A DNA stretch of 43,004 nucleotides from Vibrio scophthalmi LMG 19158 (GCF_000222585.1 NZ_AFWE01000117.1:1-43004); one strand, 5' to 3'; positions 8,962 through 19,130 are shown, numbered from the stretch's first letter. Translations and numbers: made by a program. Notes: generated from the sequence alone by a model not told the origin.

Positions 8962-9789
8962 TTGTTCAAAACGTTTAGCTACCGGGGCGTTGCAGTTCAG
9001 AAGTTAAGGAATGTCGCTATTATTCACCCTTGCATCATCTGGATAGTTAATGGAGAGAAACGACTAGCAACCAATGGCAAAATAGAGTTATTAACGTGCG
9101 GGGACGGATTGTTTTTAAGTGCGAATCGAAAAATCGTCTTTGAGAATATCCCACATAATGGCTACTTCTCTTCTAGACAGATTAGCTTTATGTCTCCGCC
9201 ATGCGAAAAACACCTAAAGCAAAGCCGAGAAAACAGTCAATACAGTAGTGGTCTTGAGATCCTTCGTTTAGATGATGATCTGATTAGAATATTGGATCTC
9301 ATTTATCAAGCTGAAAAAATCATAACCAGTGAGGAAGTCAGGAAGCACTGGCTCAACGGTGTTTATTCCTTGTTGGCTGAGAAGGGCATGCTACATGTAT
9401 TGTTTCCCTATCATAAGGTTCAGTTCCACGAAAAAACGTATGACCTATTAGAAAGCTTGCCTCCTGAAGAGCACAACATCATTCGTGTATGCAGTCAGTT
9501 TGGCGTCAGCAAAGCCACCTTAATAAGACGTCTCAGAAAGTCGGGGACTCAATTTAAACATTTAGTGCGGCAAGTCAGAATGAATCATGCCTTATTTCTA
9601 ATTCAGAGTGAAAACTTTCAATTAGAAGAGGTCGCTTTACGCTGTGGTTATCAATCGGTGAGTCGATTTGAGGCTTATTTTGAAGAGCAATTTGGGATCT
9701 CGGCTAAAGCGTATATGGCATCTTTGCAAAACATAGAGGCAGAGATTTCTACCGAACAAACCGCCGCTGATTTACTTGTCCCGGGATGA
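8962..9789 (+). CDS. AraC family transcriptional regulator
   Basis: This 275-residue protein starts at TTG 8962, with AGGAA 6 nt upstream. The N-terminal half (about 1-150) is a cupin-like sensing domain of no specific family. The C-terminal ~100 residues are an AraC-type double helix-turn-helix. The first is around VCSQFGVSKATLIRRLRKSGTQF, followed by the linker RMNHALFLIQ. The second is around LEEVALRCGYQSVSRFEAYFEEQFG, the family signature. It lies between two c-di-GMP genes on the same strand, only 39 nt before the next, so control of one or both is likely but inferred. The effector is unknown. Confidence 0.9.
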   Translation: MFKTFSYRGVAVQKLRNVAIIHPCIIWIVNGEKRLATNGKIELLTCGDGLFLSANRKIVFENIPHNGYFSSRQISFMSPPCEKHLKQSRENSQYSSGLEILRLDDDLIRILDLIYQAEKIITSEEVRKHWLNGVYSLLAEKGMLHVLFPYHKVQFHEKTYDLLESLPPEEHNIIRVCSQFGVSKATLIRRLRKSGTQFKHLVRQVRMNHALFLIQSENFQLEEVALRCGYQSVSRFEAYFEEQFGISAKAYMASLQNIEAEISTEQTAADLLVPG

Positions 9790-9828
9790 GTAACACTAGA
9801 CACAATAGAAATGCAGTGAAAAATTATA

Positions 9829-11511
9829 ATGAACTTAGAACATGCACATATTGTTTATCAATCAAAATTTAAAGCTCAAGAAATTACCGCGGTTGAGGCT
9901 CTATTGCGGATTGATGGGTGTTTAGATATCCAAGACTATGTCAAAAATTACCGCAATCCAGTCGAGTTGGATTCAAGAGTCATTGAATTGGTTCAACAAG
10001 ATCTCGTGAGTCAGCAGCTGGTTATCCCTGTGGCAATTAATGTCAGTTATCACAGTCTGATTAATGATGAGTTTCAACAACAAGCGATCGATATGCTGAG
10101 TGGTTACGAGGTGACTTTGGAGCTTACCGAGCACTTCGAGATTGAGGATATTGCCGCACTGCAAGCGAGTATTGAAGCCTTTCGTGCGCATAATATTGCC
10201 ATTTCATTAGACAATTTTGGGTACGATTTATCAAAAGCACATTTGCTTGAGCATTTGAAATTTAGTGAAGTGAAGATTGATAAACGTATCGTTGATGGGA
10301 TTGATAGCGAGTTCTGTAGCTATAAACATTTGGCTTTTATCGCCAATAAACTGCGTCAGTTTGGCGTTTGTAATGTGGTTTACAAGGGGGTTGAGCGTCA
10401 AACGCAGATCGATTTGATCGCTTTGTTTGATCCTAATGCATTTATTCAGGGCTATTACTATTCTCACCCAATCCCTATTGCTCAATTGAGTGATTCAAAC
10501 GCGTCGATTGCGCGAGAAAAGGCGCCGCTTTGCATTGGCGAAGAGAATATTGAAAAGCTCGTTTATGATATGGCGCTATCTCAGGATAAAGGCAGTATTA
10601 ACGATAAGATCCAACAGCTAGATAGTATCGGTACGATATATCATGAGGATTATCGTCAAACGCTAGCGAATTTTAGTGATGTTTACTATCGCAAGAACGA
10701 TATTTCCATTAATTCAATCCTGAAAATTATCGACAGTAGTTCTAATCTGGTCGTGATACGAAATGCCTCTGGTCGGGTGATTTATGATAACCAAGCCCAT
10801 CAAGATTTAATGGGAATGAGTCTAGTGGGATTAAATCCTGAAGACATCACCCAAATGTTTCCGGATTATGAGCGGTGCTTGATTGATGATAAGGAACTCA
10901 TTAGCTCAACGCAGTTTTTCTCGATAAAAAGAGAGTGCTTCGATAAAGAGAACTATAAGGTCATCCGACAAAAATCACGCCAAAATGATCAGTGCTTTGT
11001 GATTGTTTCGATCTATAAAGAGGAGCATGGTGGCAGTTATTCAACGGATACTTTGACTGGTTGCATGCTGCGTGATTACTTGACTCGTTCTGATATTAAA
11101 ATGAAGTTCCGCGATAAAGTGATCGCATTTATCGATTTGAATGGATTTAAATTTATCAATGATAGCAAAGGGCATGAATTCGGTGATGATTGCCTTGTAG
11201 AGTTTGTTAATATATTCAAGCTGAATCTTCGTTACACACATAGTAATGATGTACTCATTCGTTATGGTGGGGATGAGTTTGTTGTGCTGTTCGATTCCTC
11301 AGATAACGAAGCCATCAACAATAAACTTGAGAATATCAACGCTAAAATCAGTCGCTACTTCGAGCATAAAGAACTTAAATTGTCATTCTCATTTGGCACT
11401 GTTTTGAATGATATTGATGACATTAAAGGTTCGATCAAAATTGCAGATGATGTGATGTACGAAAACAAAAAGCAGTTCTACAACAAAAAACAGCCAATAG
11501 AAGTGCTGTAA
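9829..11511 (+). CDS. EAL-PAS-GGDEF protein with degenerate EAL site
   Basis: This 560-residue cytoplasmic protein has no membrane segment. The domain order is reversed from the common GGDEF-EAL. The EAL domain (about 1-225) keeps EALLR (Glu23), NVSYHSL, ELTE and the Lys of VKIDK. However, the metal-binding DDFG is LDNFG (Asp128, Asn129) and the usual EGVE is KGVE (Lys186), so phosphodiesterase activity is doubtful. A PAS-like domain (about 295-395) is followed by GGDEF with FIDLNGFKFINDSKGHEFGDD and GGDEF at 480-484, which looks active. The inhibitory RxxD is replaced by HSND. Most likely it is a cyclase without product feedback, with the EAL domain acting as a sensor. It is probably co-transcribed with the AraC gene, and a strong terminator follows. 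Confidence 0.9.
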   Translation: MNLEHAHIVYQSKFKAQEITAVEALLRIDGCLDIQDYVKNYRNPVELDSRVIELVQQDLVSQQLVIPVAINVSYHSLINDEFQQQAIDMLSGYEVTLELTEHFEIEDIAALQASIEAFRAHNIAISLDNFGYDLSKAHLLEHLKFSEVKIDKRIVDGIDSEFCSYKHLAFIANKLRQFGVCNVVYKGVERQTQIDLIALFDPNAFIQGYYYSHPIPIAQLSDSNASIAREKAPLCIGEENIEKLVYDMALSQDKGSINDKIQQLDSIGTIYHEDYRQTLANFSDVYYRKNDISINSILKIIDSSSNLVVIRNASGRVIYDNQAHQDLMGMSLVGLNPEDITQMFPDYERCLIDDKELISSTQFFSIKRECFDKENYKVIRQKSRQNDQCFVIVSIYKEEHGGSYSTDTLTGCMLRDYLTRSDIKMKFRDKVIAFIDLNGFKFINDSKGHEFGDDCLVEFVNIFKLNLRYTHSNDVLIRYGGDEFVVLFDSSDNEAINNKLENINAKISRYFEHKELKLSFSFGTVLNDIDDIKGSIKIADDVMYENKKQFYNKKQPIEVL

Positions 11512-11539
11512 TCCTCCTCTCATTTTCAATAGAACTATC

Positions 11540-11588
11540 AAGCCTCAATCCAGCAAGCAGAGCACGCTCTACTGGATTGAGGCTTTTT
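11540..11588 (+). terminator. Rho-independent terminator after EAL-PAS-GGDEF gene
   Basis: A perfect 14-bp stem (11540-11553 with 11572-11585) with a partly paired loop is followed by a short T-run, 28 nt past the stop. Confidence 0.85.
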
Positions 11589-12090
11589 GATATATCAACC
11601 CCCATGCAAACATCCATATCAACGCGGGCTAATAAGCGCACCTAGTGCGGTATGAAATCAATTTAACGATTTAGCGTATCGCTGTTCACAATTATATTTA
11701 GTTCTTCAAAAACAGCGTTATTTTATCAAATTGTTATTGCCTGTTCACAATGTTAAATCTTGATGTGAAATGTAATTGGTTTTCAATCTGACTTTGATTG
11801 TTTCCATTAGCGCTCCAATGCTCACACGGTCTTAAATGGGGTTTTTCTTAACTCATTGTTTTTAAGTTTTATTTTTCTTTCTTGTTTTTCTGCTAACAGT
11901 AAGGCATCACAAAAAACAAGGCTTTAGAAAAGCAGTGAAATTTATATTGATAGCTTGAATGTTAAATTTGTCTAAGATGTGGGGCACTACAAAGGTTATC
12001 GAATTTACACCAGAGAGTCTGACTCTTTAGGCGTAAGTCATTAACGAAAATAACTATATGCCCTAGAGACTTCGAGGTGGTTATTGTGCC
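11589..12090 (+). promoter_or_regulatory. Upstream region of the lactate operon
   Basis: About 500 AT-rich nt without a gene, holding the promoter of lldP. No confident CRP, ArcA or LldR operator was recognised. It contains the second copy of the 18-mer TTAACTCATTGTTTTTAA (11848-11865) also found next to the integrase. Confidence 0.4.
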
Positions 12091-13707
12091 TTGGAGCTAC
12101 TCGGTGACAACTGGAACAAAACAATGCTGAATCTGATTATTTCCACTATCCCGATCATCCTCTTGATCTGGATGATGACGAAGAAAAATGCCCTGCCATC
12201 CCATATTGCATTGCCACTCACGGCTCTACTGATTGGATTCATACAACTGTTTTATTTTGGCGCAGACACCACCCATCTTCTCGCCAATATCATTGCCGGC
12301 TCCCTTTCTGCGATTACTCCTATTTCTATTATTGCCGGCGCTATCTTATTAAATAGAACCATTGCGATTACCGGCGCTGAAACCGTTATCCGTCATTGGC
12401 TGGAAAGTATCAGTCGCAATCAAGTCGCGCAGTTAATGATCATTGGTTGGGCCTTTGCCTTTATGATTGAAGGTGCGTCAGGCTTTGGTACGCCAGCGGC
12501 CATTGCGGCGCCAATCCTGGTTGGATTAGGCTTTCCGGCATTGCGGGTTGCAATGTTGGCGTTAGTGATGAACTCCGTGCCTGTTTCGTTTGGTGCGGTA
12601 GGTACGCCGACATGGTTTGGTTTTGCTGGACTAGGCTTAGATGAAGCCGCCTTACTCAATATCGGTCAGTACTCTGCCATTTTGCATACCGTCGCGGCCT
12701 TTGTGATCCCGGTGATCGCTCTGAGTTTTGTTGTGGATTGGCACGCCATCAAACGTAACTTCGTTTTCATTCAATTGAGCATTCTTGCGTGTACCATTCC
12801 TTATGTGCTGTTTGCCCAATGGAACTATGAGTTTCCGGCGCTGGTGGGTGGGGCGATTGGCCTTGCGATTTCCACCGTATTAGCTCGTTACAATGTCGGT
12901 ATGGAAAAACGTATCGAGAGTGACAATCAGCAAACGGTGGCGGTGTCATTTGGGCAAGTGTTCAAAGCGATGAGCCCAACCTTGTTGTTGATTGTAATTT
13001 TGATTGTGACCCGTATTCAACAGCTAGGGATCAAAGCGCTGCTTACTGATGGCACACCATTGCTGAGTGTGCAGCTTGGTGGGTTAGGCGAATTCAGCTT
13101 AAGTCACGCCTTGATCATTAAGTTTGCTCATATTCTCGGGACGAATGCGGCATGGTCGTACAAAACGCTATATGTACCCGCATTAATCCCATTCTTGCTG
13201 GTGGTGTTCGTTTCTATTTTTATTTTCAGCATGTCTCGTTCACAGGTAAAACAAGTCTTCAGTGAAACGGGCAGCCGCATCAAAATTCCATTCATCGCGC
13301 TGGTTGGCGCGCTGATCATGGTCAAATTTATGATGATGGGCGGTGACCACTCACCAATTATGACCACTGGACGCGCTTTTTCTGAGCTCACTGGTACCAA
13401 TTGGCAGTTCTTTGCTTCTTATCTTGGTGCGCTGGGAGCGTTCTTCTCCGGCTCTGCGACGGTTTCTAACCTCACTTTTGGTGGCATTCAACAAAGCATC
13501 GCACTCAATGTTGGTTTACCTGAACACTTGATTCTGGCGCTGCAATCGGTTGGTGGGGCAATGGGAAACATGGTCTGCATCAACAACATTATTGCGGTAT
13601 CGACCATTCTCGGCATTGCTAACCAAGAAGGTTACATCATCAAGCGCACGGTGCTGCCAATGCTGTTGTACGGCGCCATTGTAGGCGTTGTGAGCCTAGC
13701 GCTTTAG
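12091..13707 (+). CDS. lldP: L-lactate permease, LctP family
   Basis: This 538-residue inner-membrane protein has about a dozen or more hydrophobic helices. Family hallmarks are FMIEGASGFGTPAAIAAPILVGLGFPALR (the conserved EGAxGFGxPxA block, about 125-150), the NSVPVSFGAVGTP stretch, and a C-terminal block with FFSGSATVSNLTFGGIQ. It imports L-lactate (and probably glycolate or D-lactate) with protons. The TTG start at 12091 has GAGGTGG about 10 nt upstream and gives an N-terminus aligned with known LldP; ATG 12124 is an alternative. It is the first gene of the lactate operon. A hairpin lies between it and lldE. Confidence 0.93.
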   Translation: MELLGDNWNKTMLNLIISTIPIILLIWMMTKKNALPSHIALPLTALLIGFIQLFYFGADTTHLLANIIAGSLSAITPISIIAGAILLNRTIAITGAETVIRHWLESISRNQVAQLMIIGWAFAFMIEGASGFGTPAAIAAPILVGLGFPALRVAMLALVMNSVPVSFGAVGTPTWFGFAGLGLDEAALLNIGQYSAILHTVAAFVIPVIALSFVVDWHAIKRNFVFIQLSILACTIPYVLFAQWNYEFPALVGGAIGLAISTVLARYNVGMEKRIESDNQQTVAVSFGQVFKAMSPTLLLIVILIVTRIQQLGIKALLTDGTPLLSVQLGGLGEFSLSHALIIKFAHILGTNAAWSYKTLYVPALIPFLLVVFVSIFIFSMSRSQVKQVFSETGSRIKIPFIALVGALIMVKFMMMGGDHSPIMTTGRAFSELTGTNWQFFASYLGALGAFFSGSATVSNLTFGGIQQSIALNVGLPEHLILALQSVGGAMGNMVCINNIIAVSTILGIANQEGYIIKRTVLPMLLYGAIVGVVSLAL

Positions 13708-13722
13708 TCATTCATTAAATCT

Positions 13723-13763
13723 GCCTAGCTTCACGCCAAATTTTATAAAGGAAGCTAGGCTTT
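13723..13763 (+). promoter_or_regulatory. Intra-operon hairpin between lldP and lldE
   Basis: A perfect 10-bp stem GCCTAGCTTC (13723-13732) / GAAGCTAGGC (13751-13760) is followed only by TTTA. It is probably a partial terminator or an mRNA-processing structure that would make lldP and lldEFG levels differ. Confidence 0.5.
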
Positions 13764-13804
13764 ACTCATATAAAAAAGATAAATTCCTTAATCGGAGCAA
13801 TGTT

Positions 13805-14524
13805 ATGAAGGTCAATTTCTTTGTTACCTGTATCTGCGATACGGTGAAATCGGAAGTCGCGAAAAAAACAGTCTTGTTACTAGAAGAGCTTGGTTGTGAA
13901 ATTCTCTTTCCCAAAAAACAAGGGTGCTGTGGTCAGCCCTCGTTAAACAGCGGCTATATTGAGCAAAGCAAACCCGCGATGAAGAATTTGATTGAAGCAT
14001 TCGAAGGTAATGATTATCCCATCGTCACGCCTGCTGGGTCTTGCGCTGCGGCTATTAAGAAGTATCCAGAGTATCTAGTTGATGAGCCTGAGTGGGCGCT
14101 GCGTGCACAAAAGGTAGCGGATCGTTTGTACGAATTGACCCAATTTATCGTCAATCAGTTGGGAGTAACCCATGTGGGCGCGCGCTTACAAGGTCGCGCG
14201 GTTTACCACCCATCTTGCAGCTTAATTCGCAAACTTGGTGTACGTGAAGAGCCTCTCGCGCTGCTTGCTGCGGTGGAAGGATTGGAAATGGTGCCAATCA
14301 AAAACCAAGAAACTTGCTGCGGTTTTGGTGGCACATTCTCTGTCAAAATGGCTGAGATTTCAGGTGAAATGGTTAAAGAGAAAGTGCAGCATATTAGCGA
14401 CGCAGAGCCAGATTTTCTTATCGGCGCCGACAGCAGCTGTTTGATTAACATTGGCGGTCGCGTTTCTCGTGAAGGTAAACCTGTTAAAGTCATGCACATC
14501 GTCGATGTGTTGCTAAGCCGATAG
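13805..14524 (+). CDS. lldE: L-lactate oxidation complex subunit LldE (LutA/YkgE)
   Basis: This 239-residue cytoplasmic protein contains two CCG domains: CCG at 41-43 ([12 protein letters not shown]) and CCG at 171-173 ([13 protein letters not shown]). CCG cysteines bind an iron-sulfur centre, as in heterodisulfide reductase and glycolate oxidase subunits. LldE, LldF and LldG together oxidise L-lactate to pyruvate without a flavin LldD enzyme, as established for Shewanella LldEFG and Bacillus LutABC. The length matches the family. It starts the lldEFG cluster, 11 nt before lldF. Confidence 0.94.
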   Translation: MKVNFFVTCICDTVKSEVAKKTVLLLEELGCEILFPKKQGCCGQPSLNSGYIEQSKPAMKNLIEAFEGNDYPIVTPAGSCAAAIKKYPEYLVDEPEWALRAQKVADRLYELTQFIVNQLGVTHVGARLQGRAVYHPSCSLIRKLGVREEPLALLAAVEGLEMVPIKNQETCCGFGGTFSVKMAEISGEMVKEKVQHISDAEPDFLIGADSSCLINIGGRVSREGKPVKVMHIVDVLLSR

Positions 14525-14535
14525 GAGAAGCGATT

Positions 14536-15951
14536 ATGTCGATGAAAACCAGCAACGAGAGTTTTAAACAACGTATCGATGTGCATATGAAAGACGACTT
14601 TATGTTGAAGTCAGTCGCCAATGCCCAAGAGCGTATGTTCGCTAATCGCCAAATTGCCGCAGATAAGCTCGGTCATTGGGAAGAGTGGCGTGAAATGGGC
14701 ATGGATATCCGTAATCACGTATTAGAAAACCTCGATTATTATCTTCACCAATTGAGTGAGAAAGTGCTCGATAATGGCGGCCACGTCTTTTTCGCTAAAA
14801 CGGCTCAAGATGCAACAGACTATATTGAAGGCATTCTCAAGGCGAAAAAGGCCAAGAAAGTGGTCAAATCCAAATCGATGGTGACGGAAGAGATTGGGCT
14901 TAATCAGATGATTTTGCGCAACGATTGTGAAGTGATTGAAACCGATTTAGGTGAATACATTTTGCAAGTGGACGATTGCGATCCACCTTCTCACATCGTG
15001 GTGCCAGCACTGCACAAAAATCGCACTCAGATCCGAGATATATTCAAAGATAAGCTCAACTATCAAGGCAGTAATGATCCTGAAGAGATGACGCGTTTTG
15101 TACGTAATCACATTCGTCATGATTTTTTAGAGGCGGATATTGGTATTACGGGCTGTAACTTTGCCGTTGCCGAGTCTGGCACGATCGCCCTTGTGACTAA
15201 CGAAGGTAACGCGCGAATGGCGACCAGTCTGCCTAAAACACATATCGCCGTGATGGGGATGGAGCGCATGGTGCCAACCTTTGAAGAGTTGGATATCGTC
15301 ATCAGTCTTCTTTGTCGCAGTGCTGTGGGTTTACCGTTAACTGGCTACGTGACGGCATTAACCGGTCCACGAGAGGATGATCAATGTGATGGGCCAGAAG
15401 AGTTCCACTTAGTGATTGTCGACAACGGGCGCTCAGAGATCTTAGGCTCAGAATTTCGCGATATTTTGCGCTGTGTGCGCTGCGCAGCATGTGTGAATAC
15501 CTGCCCAGCTTACCGTCATATCGGTGGGCAATCCTACGGTTCGATCTACTCCGGCCCGATTGGAGCGGTATTGTCGCCACTGCTTGGCGGCTATGATGAT
15601 TTTAAAGAACTGCCGTATGCCTGCAGTTTGTGTAAAGCCTGTCATGATGTTTGCCCAGTGAAGATCCCGTTGTCGGATTTACTGCTGAAGCACCGTCAAA
15701 AAATGGCTGAACAGGGCATCACGCCATTGAGCGAACGTGCGGTGGTGAAGGGCTTTACTGTGCTTAATGCTACGCCATTGGTATGGAATGTCGGCGTAAA
15801 AGTGGGCGCAGTGATGGGCGGTATGCTGATCAAAAATGGCAAAATGCCGTTCAATATGGGCGCGATTGGCAAATGGTCACAAACGCGTGACTTACCTCAG
15901 CCAGACGGAGAATCCTTCCGTAGTTGGTTTGAATCAAGAGCGAAGAAGTAG
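14536..15951 (+). CDS. lldF: L-lactate oxidation complex iron-sulfur subunit LldF (LutB/YkgF)
   Basis: The 471-residue product has a LUD domain in the N-terminal two thirds ([32 protein letters not shown]) and a C-terminal ferredoxin-like domain with two [4Fe-4S] motifs. The first is C313-x2-C316-x2-C319-x3-C323 ([12 protein letters not shown]). The second is C363-x2-C366-x2-C369-x3-C373 ([12 protein letters not shown]). It carries electrons within the lactate oxidase complex. GGAG lies upstream of the ATG. It is tightly spaced with both neighbours (11 nt and 8 nt), so translational coupling is likely. Confidence 0.95.
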   Translation: MSMKTSNESFKQRIDVHMKDDFMLKSVANAQERMFANRQIAADKLGHWEEWREMGMDIRNHVLENLDYYLHQLSEKVLDNGGHVFFAKTAQDATDYIEGILKAKKAKKVVKSKSMVTEEIGLNQMILRNDCEVIETDLGEYILQVDDCDPPSHIVVPALHKNRTQIRDIFKDKLNYQGSNDPEEMTRFVRNHIRHDFLEADIGITGCNFAVAESGTIALVTNEGNARMATSLPKTHIAVMGMERMVPTFEELDIVISLLCRSAVGLPLTGYVTALTGPREDDQCDGPEEFHLVIVDNGRSEILGSEFRDILRCVRCAACVNTCPAYRHIGGQSYGSIYSGPIGAVLSPLLGGYDDFKELPYACSLCKACHDVCPVKIPLSDLLLKHRQKMAEQGITPLSERAVVKGFTVLNATPLVWNVGVKVGAVMGGMLIKNGKMPFNMGAIGKWSQTRDLPQPDGESFRSWFESRAKK

Positions 15952-15959
15952 GAGCTACC

Positions 15960-16715
15960 ATGAATAATATCAACGATAGAGAGCAGCGCTTACACAATCG
16001 CAATGCGTTCCTTAGCAACATTGCCAGCCAACTGGGGCGAGATAAACCGCTTGAACAGGTAGTACGTCCTGCATTGCGCCACACGTGCCACCATGAAGTG
16101 ATGGCGGATCTAACCCAAGATGAACTGAAAGAAGTGCTAGTGGGGTATACCGAAACCTCATTAGGTGCCCATGCCGTGATCACCACTAAAGCGCAGCTCG
16201 AAGCGACCTTAAAACAGGTTTGTCTGGATTACTGTAAAGATGACAAGGGTGAAATCATTCGCGGCGAAACGATACTTTCCGCCTCACCAGCACTGCTGGA
16301 GTGGGTTTCACCACAGGCATTAGCCACACCAGAGCATACGGTGCATGTCTGGGATGTGACAGCGGGGTTTGAGGCGAATATTGCCATCGCAGAGCGAGCA
16401 AAAGTGGGCATCGTTCTGGCTGAGCAAGCTTTGGCTGAGTCTGGCACCATGGTGCTCTATAGCCAAGCTAAGCAAGGCCGCGCAGTGAGTTTATTACCGG
16501 AAGCATCGGTGTTTGTGGTGGCAAAGAGTACTCTTGCTCCACGTTTGACTCAAGCAACGGCATTGCTTCATCAAAAAGCGAGCCGTGGCGAGCGGATTCC
16601 GTCGTGCGTCAACTTCATCTCTGGCCCAAGCTCCACCGCTGATATCGAGTTGATCAAAGTCGTCGGGGTTCACGGCCCTGTCTTTGCTACTTATGTCGTA
16701 GTCGATGATATGTGA
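15960..16715 (+). CDS. lldG: L-lactate oxidation complex subunit LldG (LutC/YkgG)
   Basis: This 251-residue protein consists mainly of a LUD domain, with ILAEQALAESGTMVLYS-like core residues (about 145-165), SLLPEASVFVV, and a C-terminal SGPSSTADIELIKVVGVHGP, the family signature. It is the third subunit of the LldEFG lactate oxidase. The start lies 8 nt after lldF with GGAG immediately upstream. A terminator 100 nt after the stop closes the operon. No dld (D-lactate dehydrogenase) gene is present in this operon, unlike the Shewanella arrangement. Confidence 0.93.
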   Translation: MNNINDREQRLHNRNAFLSNIASQLGRDKPLEQVVRPALRHTCHHEVMADLTQDELKEVLVGYTETSLGAHAVITTKAQLEATLKQVCLDYCKDDKGEIIRGETILSASPALLEWVSPQALATPEHTVHVWDVTAGFEANIAIAERAKVGIVLAEQALAESGTMVLYSQAKQGRAVSLLPEASVFVVAKSTLAPRLTQATALLHQKASRGERIPSCVNFISGPSSTADIELIKVVGVHGPVFATYVVVDDM

Positions 16716-16814
16716 GTTAAAGTGTTGAGCGATGTTGGTTAACTATTTTGGTTAACTAGGTTGTTTAGAAACGGTCGCTCAACGAATGAAAATGCTCTTT
16801 GGAACAGGGCGCCA

Positions 16815-16843
16815 GGGCACACTCTTCGGGGTGTGCCTTTTTT
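16815..16843 (+). terminator. Terminator of lld operon
   Basis: The stem GGCACAC (16816-16822) / GTGTGCC (16831-16837) is followed by a run of Ts. Confidence 0.85.
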
Positions 16844-16929
16844 AACGGCGAGATGATAGGACAAAGGGTATAATCGATAAAAAGTGATCGTGACCCATTC
16901 CATTATTGATTAGCCGTAGAGAGCAGGGT

Positions 16930-17832
16930 ATGCCGCAAATAGATGATCTGGTTTTATTTACACAAGTGGTCGAACATGGTTCATTTAGCCAAGTGGCTCA
17001 GGCCAACCATATCACCAAATCGATGGTGAGTAAGCGGGTGAGTAAACTGGAGACAGAGCTCGGTACCCAATTGCTGTATCGCACCACACGTAAGCTTACC
17101 CTCACAGAGGCGGGCGAAGTGCTGTACTACCGCTCGAAAGATATCAATGCCACGGCAAAAGCGGCGTTTGATGCGGTGACTGGCTATAACGAAAACCTCT
17201 CCGGCCATATACGCATGTCAGTACCGACTATTTCAGGAGAGTTACTGTTAGCGGAAGCCATCTCAGACTTTTGTCAGCAAAATCCCGGTTTAAGCGTGGA
17301 TATGGCGATGGACAACAACTTTGTGGATTTGGTTGCCGACAATTATGATCTGGTGATCCGTACCGGCTACCTGGAAGATTCGAGTTTGATTGCTCGTTTT
17401 ATCTTTAATTCCCACTGGGCGATTTGTGCTTCGCCTGACTATTTAGCCAAGCAGGGGACTCCCCAGCTACCGACCGACTTACGCAAGCATAACTGCTTCG
17501 GCTATACCCATGAAAGTGGCGGAACCTTTGATTGGCAATTTAAAAACAACAGCGACGTTTATACCGTTAAGGTTAATGGCAACTTTTCTTCCAATAACGC
17601 CGCTGGCTTGCGCAAGTCAGTGCTCGCCGGCAATGGCATCGCCTATCTGCCAATGTGTTTGATCTACGACGATATTCAACAAGGGGATTTGGTCGAAGTG
17701 CTTGCGCCTCACAGCGCCAAAGTAGTGGGGGTGTATGCGGTTTATCCCTATACCAAAAAGCCCGCCAAACGAATCCAGGTATTGATTGAACATCTTCGCC
17801 AGCGTTATCTTGCCATGCAAGAACGCTTCTAA
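16930..17832 (+). CDS. LysR family transcriptional regulator
   Basis: This is a 300-residue LysR-type protein of the CrgA-like clade. The N-terminal winged helix-turn-helix is MPQIDDLVLFTQVVEHGSFSQVA ... SKLETELGTQLLYRTTRKLTLTEAG (about 1-60). The effector-binding domain runs from about residue 90 (GHIRMSVPTISGE) to the end. ATG 16930 is chosen because it gives the family's usual N-terminus; an in-frame TTG at 16906 would add eight residues. It lies downstream of lldG behind a terminator, so it has its own promoter. Regulation of the lld operon is suggested by position only. Confidence 0.9.
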   Translation: MPQIDDLVLFTQVVEHGSFSQVAQANHITKSMVSKRVSKLETELGTQLLYRTTRKLTLTEAGEVLYYRSKDINATAKAAFDAVTGYNENLSGHIRMSVPTISGELLLAEAISDFCQQNPGLSVDMAMDNNFVDLVADNYDLVIRTGYLEDSSLIARFIFNSHWAICASPDYLAKQGTPQLPTDLRKHNCFGYTHESGGTFDWQFKNNSDVYTVKVNGNFSSNNAAGLRKSVLAGNGIAYLPMCLIYDDIQQGDLVEVLAPHSAKVVGVYAVYPYTKKPAKRIQVLIEHLRQRYLAMQERF

Positions 17833-17867
17833 TTGTCTTGTTGCGACGACAATTGAACAAAGATAAA

Positions 17868-17897
17868 AAAAGCCCCTGAACGCGTTCAGGGGCTTTT
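17868..17897. terminator. Bidirectional terminator between LysR gene and uxuA
   Basis: A perfect 30-nt palindrome (AAAAGCCCCTGAACG and its complement) has A/T runs on both sides. It lies between convergent genes and serves both. Confidence 0.9.
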
Positions 17898-17945
17898 GAT
17901 TTTCAGTGAGTAAATCAACACGGCGGTTAATTTTCTCAGTGCATT

Positions 17946-19130
17946 TTATTTAGTAAAGAATGCGCGCTTTAAGCCAAGCTCTAGGCCACGAACTTCAGCA
18001 AGACCTTTCAAACGACCAATGGCAGAGTAACCAGGGTTGGTCTTCTTCTTCAGGTCATCCAGCATTTGGTGACCGTGGTCAGGACGCATTGGGATCTTAC
18101 GTAGATCGCCAGCTTCTTCACGACGCTGCTCTTCTTCAAGAATCGCCATTACTACGCCGTACATGTCCACGTCGCCTTCTAGGTGCGCCGCTTCATGGAA
18201 GCTCATTTGGTTCTCTTCACGTTGCGTTGAACGCAGGTGAGTGAAGTAAACGCGATCGCCGTGCTTTTTGATCATGTTCACTAGGTCATTGTCACCACGA
18301 ACGCCGTAAGAACCAGTACACATAGTGATACCGTTGTTCGAACTAGGCACTTTTTCGGTCAACCAATCGATATCTTCGATGGTTGAAACGATGCGTGGAA
18401 GGCCTAGGATAGGGCGCGGTGGATCGTCCGGGTGAACCGCCATCTTAATGTTTTCTTCGTCACACACGGTCATGATTTCCGCTAGGAAGTACGCCATATG
18501 CTCACGTAGTTTGTCTTTAGTAATACCCGCGTAGCGATCAAGTTGAGCTTGGAATGCTTCTAGGGTGTAACCTTCTTCAGCACCAGGAAGACCGGCGATG
18601 ATGTTCGCAGTCAGCTGCTTGATTTGTTCTTCAGACATGTTGTTGAAGTACTCAAGCGCTTGTGCTTGTTCCACTTCAGTGTAATCAGCGTTTGCGTTAG
18701 GGCGCTTTAGAATGTGCAATTCAAACGCAGCAAATGCGATTTGGTCAAAGCGAAGTGCTTTTGAACCATCTGCCATTTCGTACTCAAGGTCAGTACGGGT
18801 CCAATCAAGGACAGGCATGAAGTTATAACAAACGGTGTCGATACCACATTGCGCTAGGTTACGCAGTGTTTGTTTGTAGTTGTCGATCCAAAGTTGGAAG
18901 TCACCCGTTTGAGTTTTGATTTCTTCGTGCACAGGCACACTTTCCACAACCGACCAAGTTAGGCCTTTTGCTTCAATGATTGCTTTACGTGCAAGGATTT
19001 CTTCTTTTGACCACACTTCACCATTTTTAATATGGTGTAGAGCATTTACGATGCCTGTTGCGCCTGCTTGACGAATATCGTCGAGAGAAACTAGATCGTT
19101 CGGACCGTACCAACGCCACGTTTGTTCCAT
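17946..19130 (-). CDS. uxuA: Mannonate dehydratase
   Basis: This 394-residue cytoplasmic enzyme dehydrates D-mannonate to 2-keto-3-deoxy-D-gluconate. It begins [28 protein letters not shown], the typical UxuA opening. It contains MAVHPDDPP, the metal-site [21 protein letters not shown] and [12 protein letters not shown], all UxuA hallmarks. Length is as in E. coli UxuA. Downstream of the GntR gene on the same strand (137-nt gap), it may be transcribed with it or from its own promoter; no clear AATTGGT palindrome lies directly in front. Confidence 0.96.
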   Translation of the reverse strand: MEQTWRWYGPNDLVSLDDIRQAGATGIVNALHHIKNGEVWSKEEILARKAIIEAKGLTWSVVESVPVHEEIKTQTGDFQLWIDNYKQTLRNLAQCGIDTVCYNFMPVLDWTRTDLEYEMADGSKALRFDQIAFAAFELHILKRPNANADYTEVEQAQALEYFNNMSEEQIKQLTANIIAGLPGAEEGYTLEAFQAQLDRYAGITKDKLREHMAYFLAEIMTVCDEENIKMAVHPDDPPRPILGLPRIVSTIEDIDWLTEKVPSSNNGITMCTGSYGVRGDNDLVNMIKKHGDRVYFTHLRSTQREENQMSFHEAAHLEGDVDMYGVVMAILEEEQRREEAGDLRKIPMRPDHGHQMLDDLKKKTNPGYSAIGRLKGLAEVRGLELGLKRAFFTK

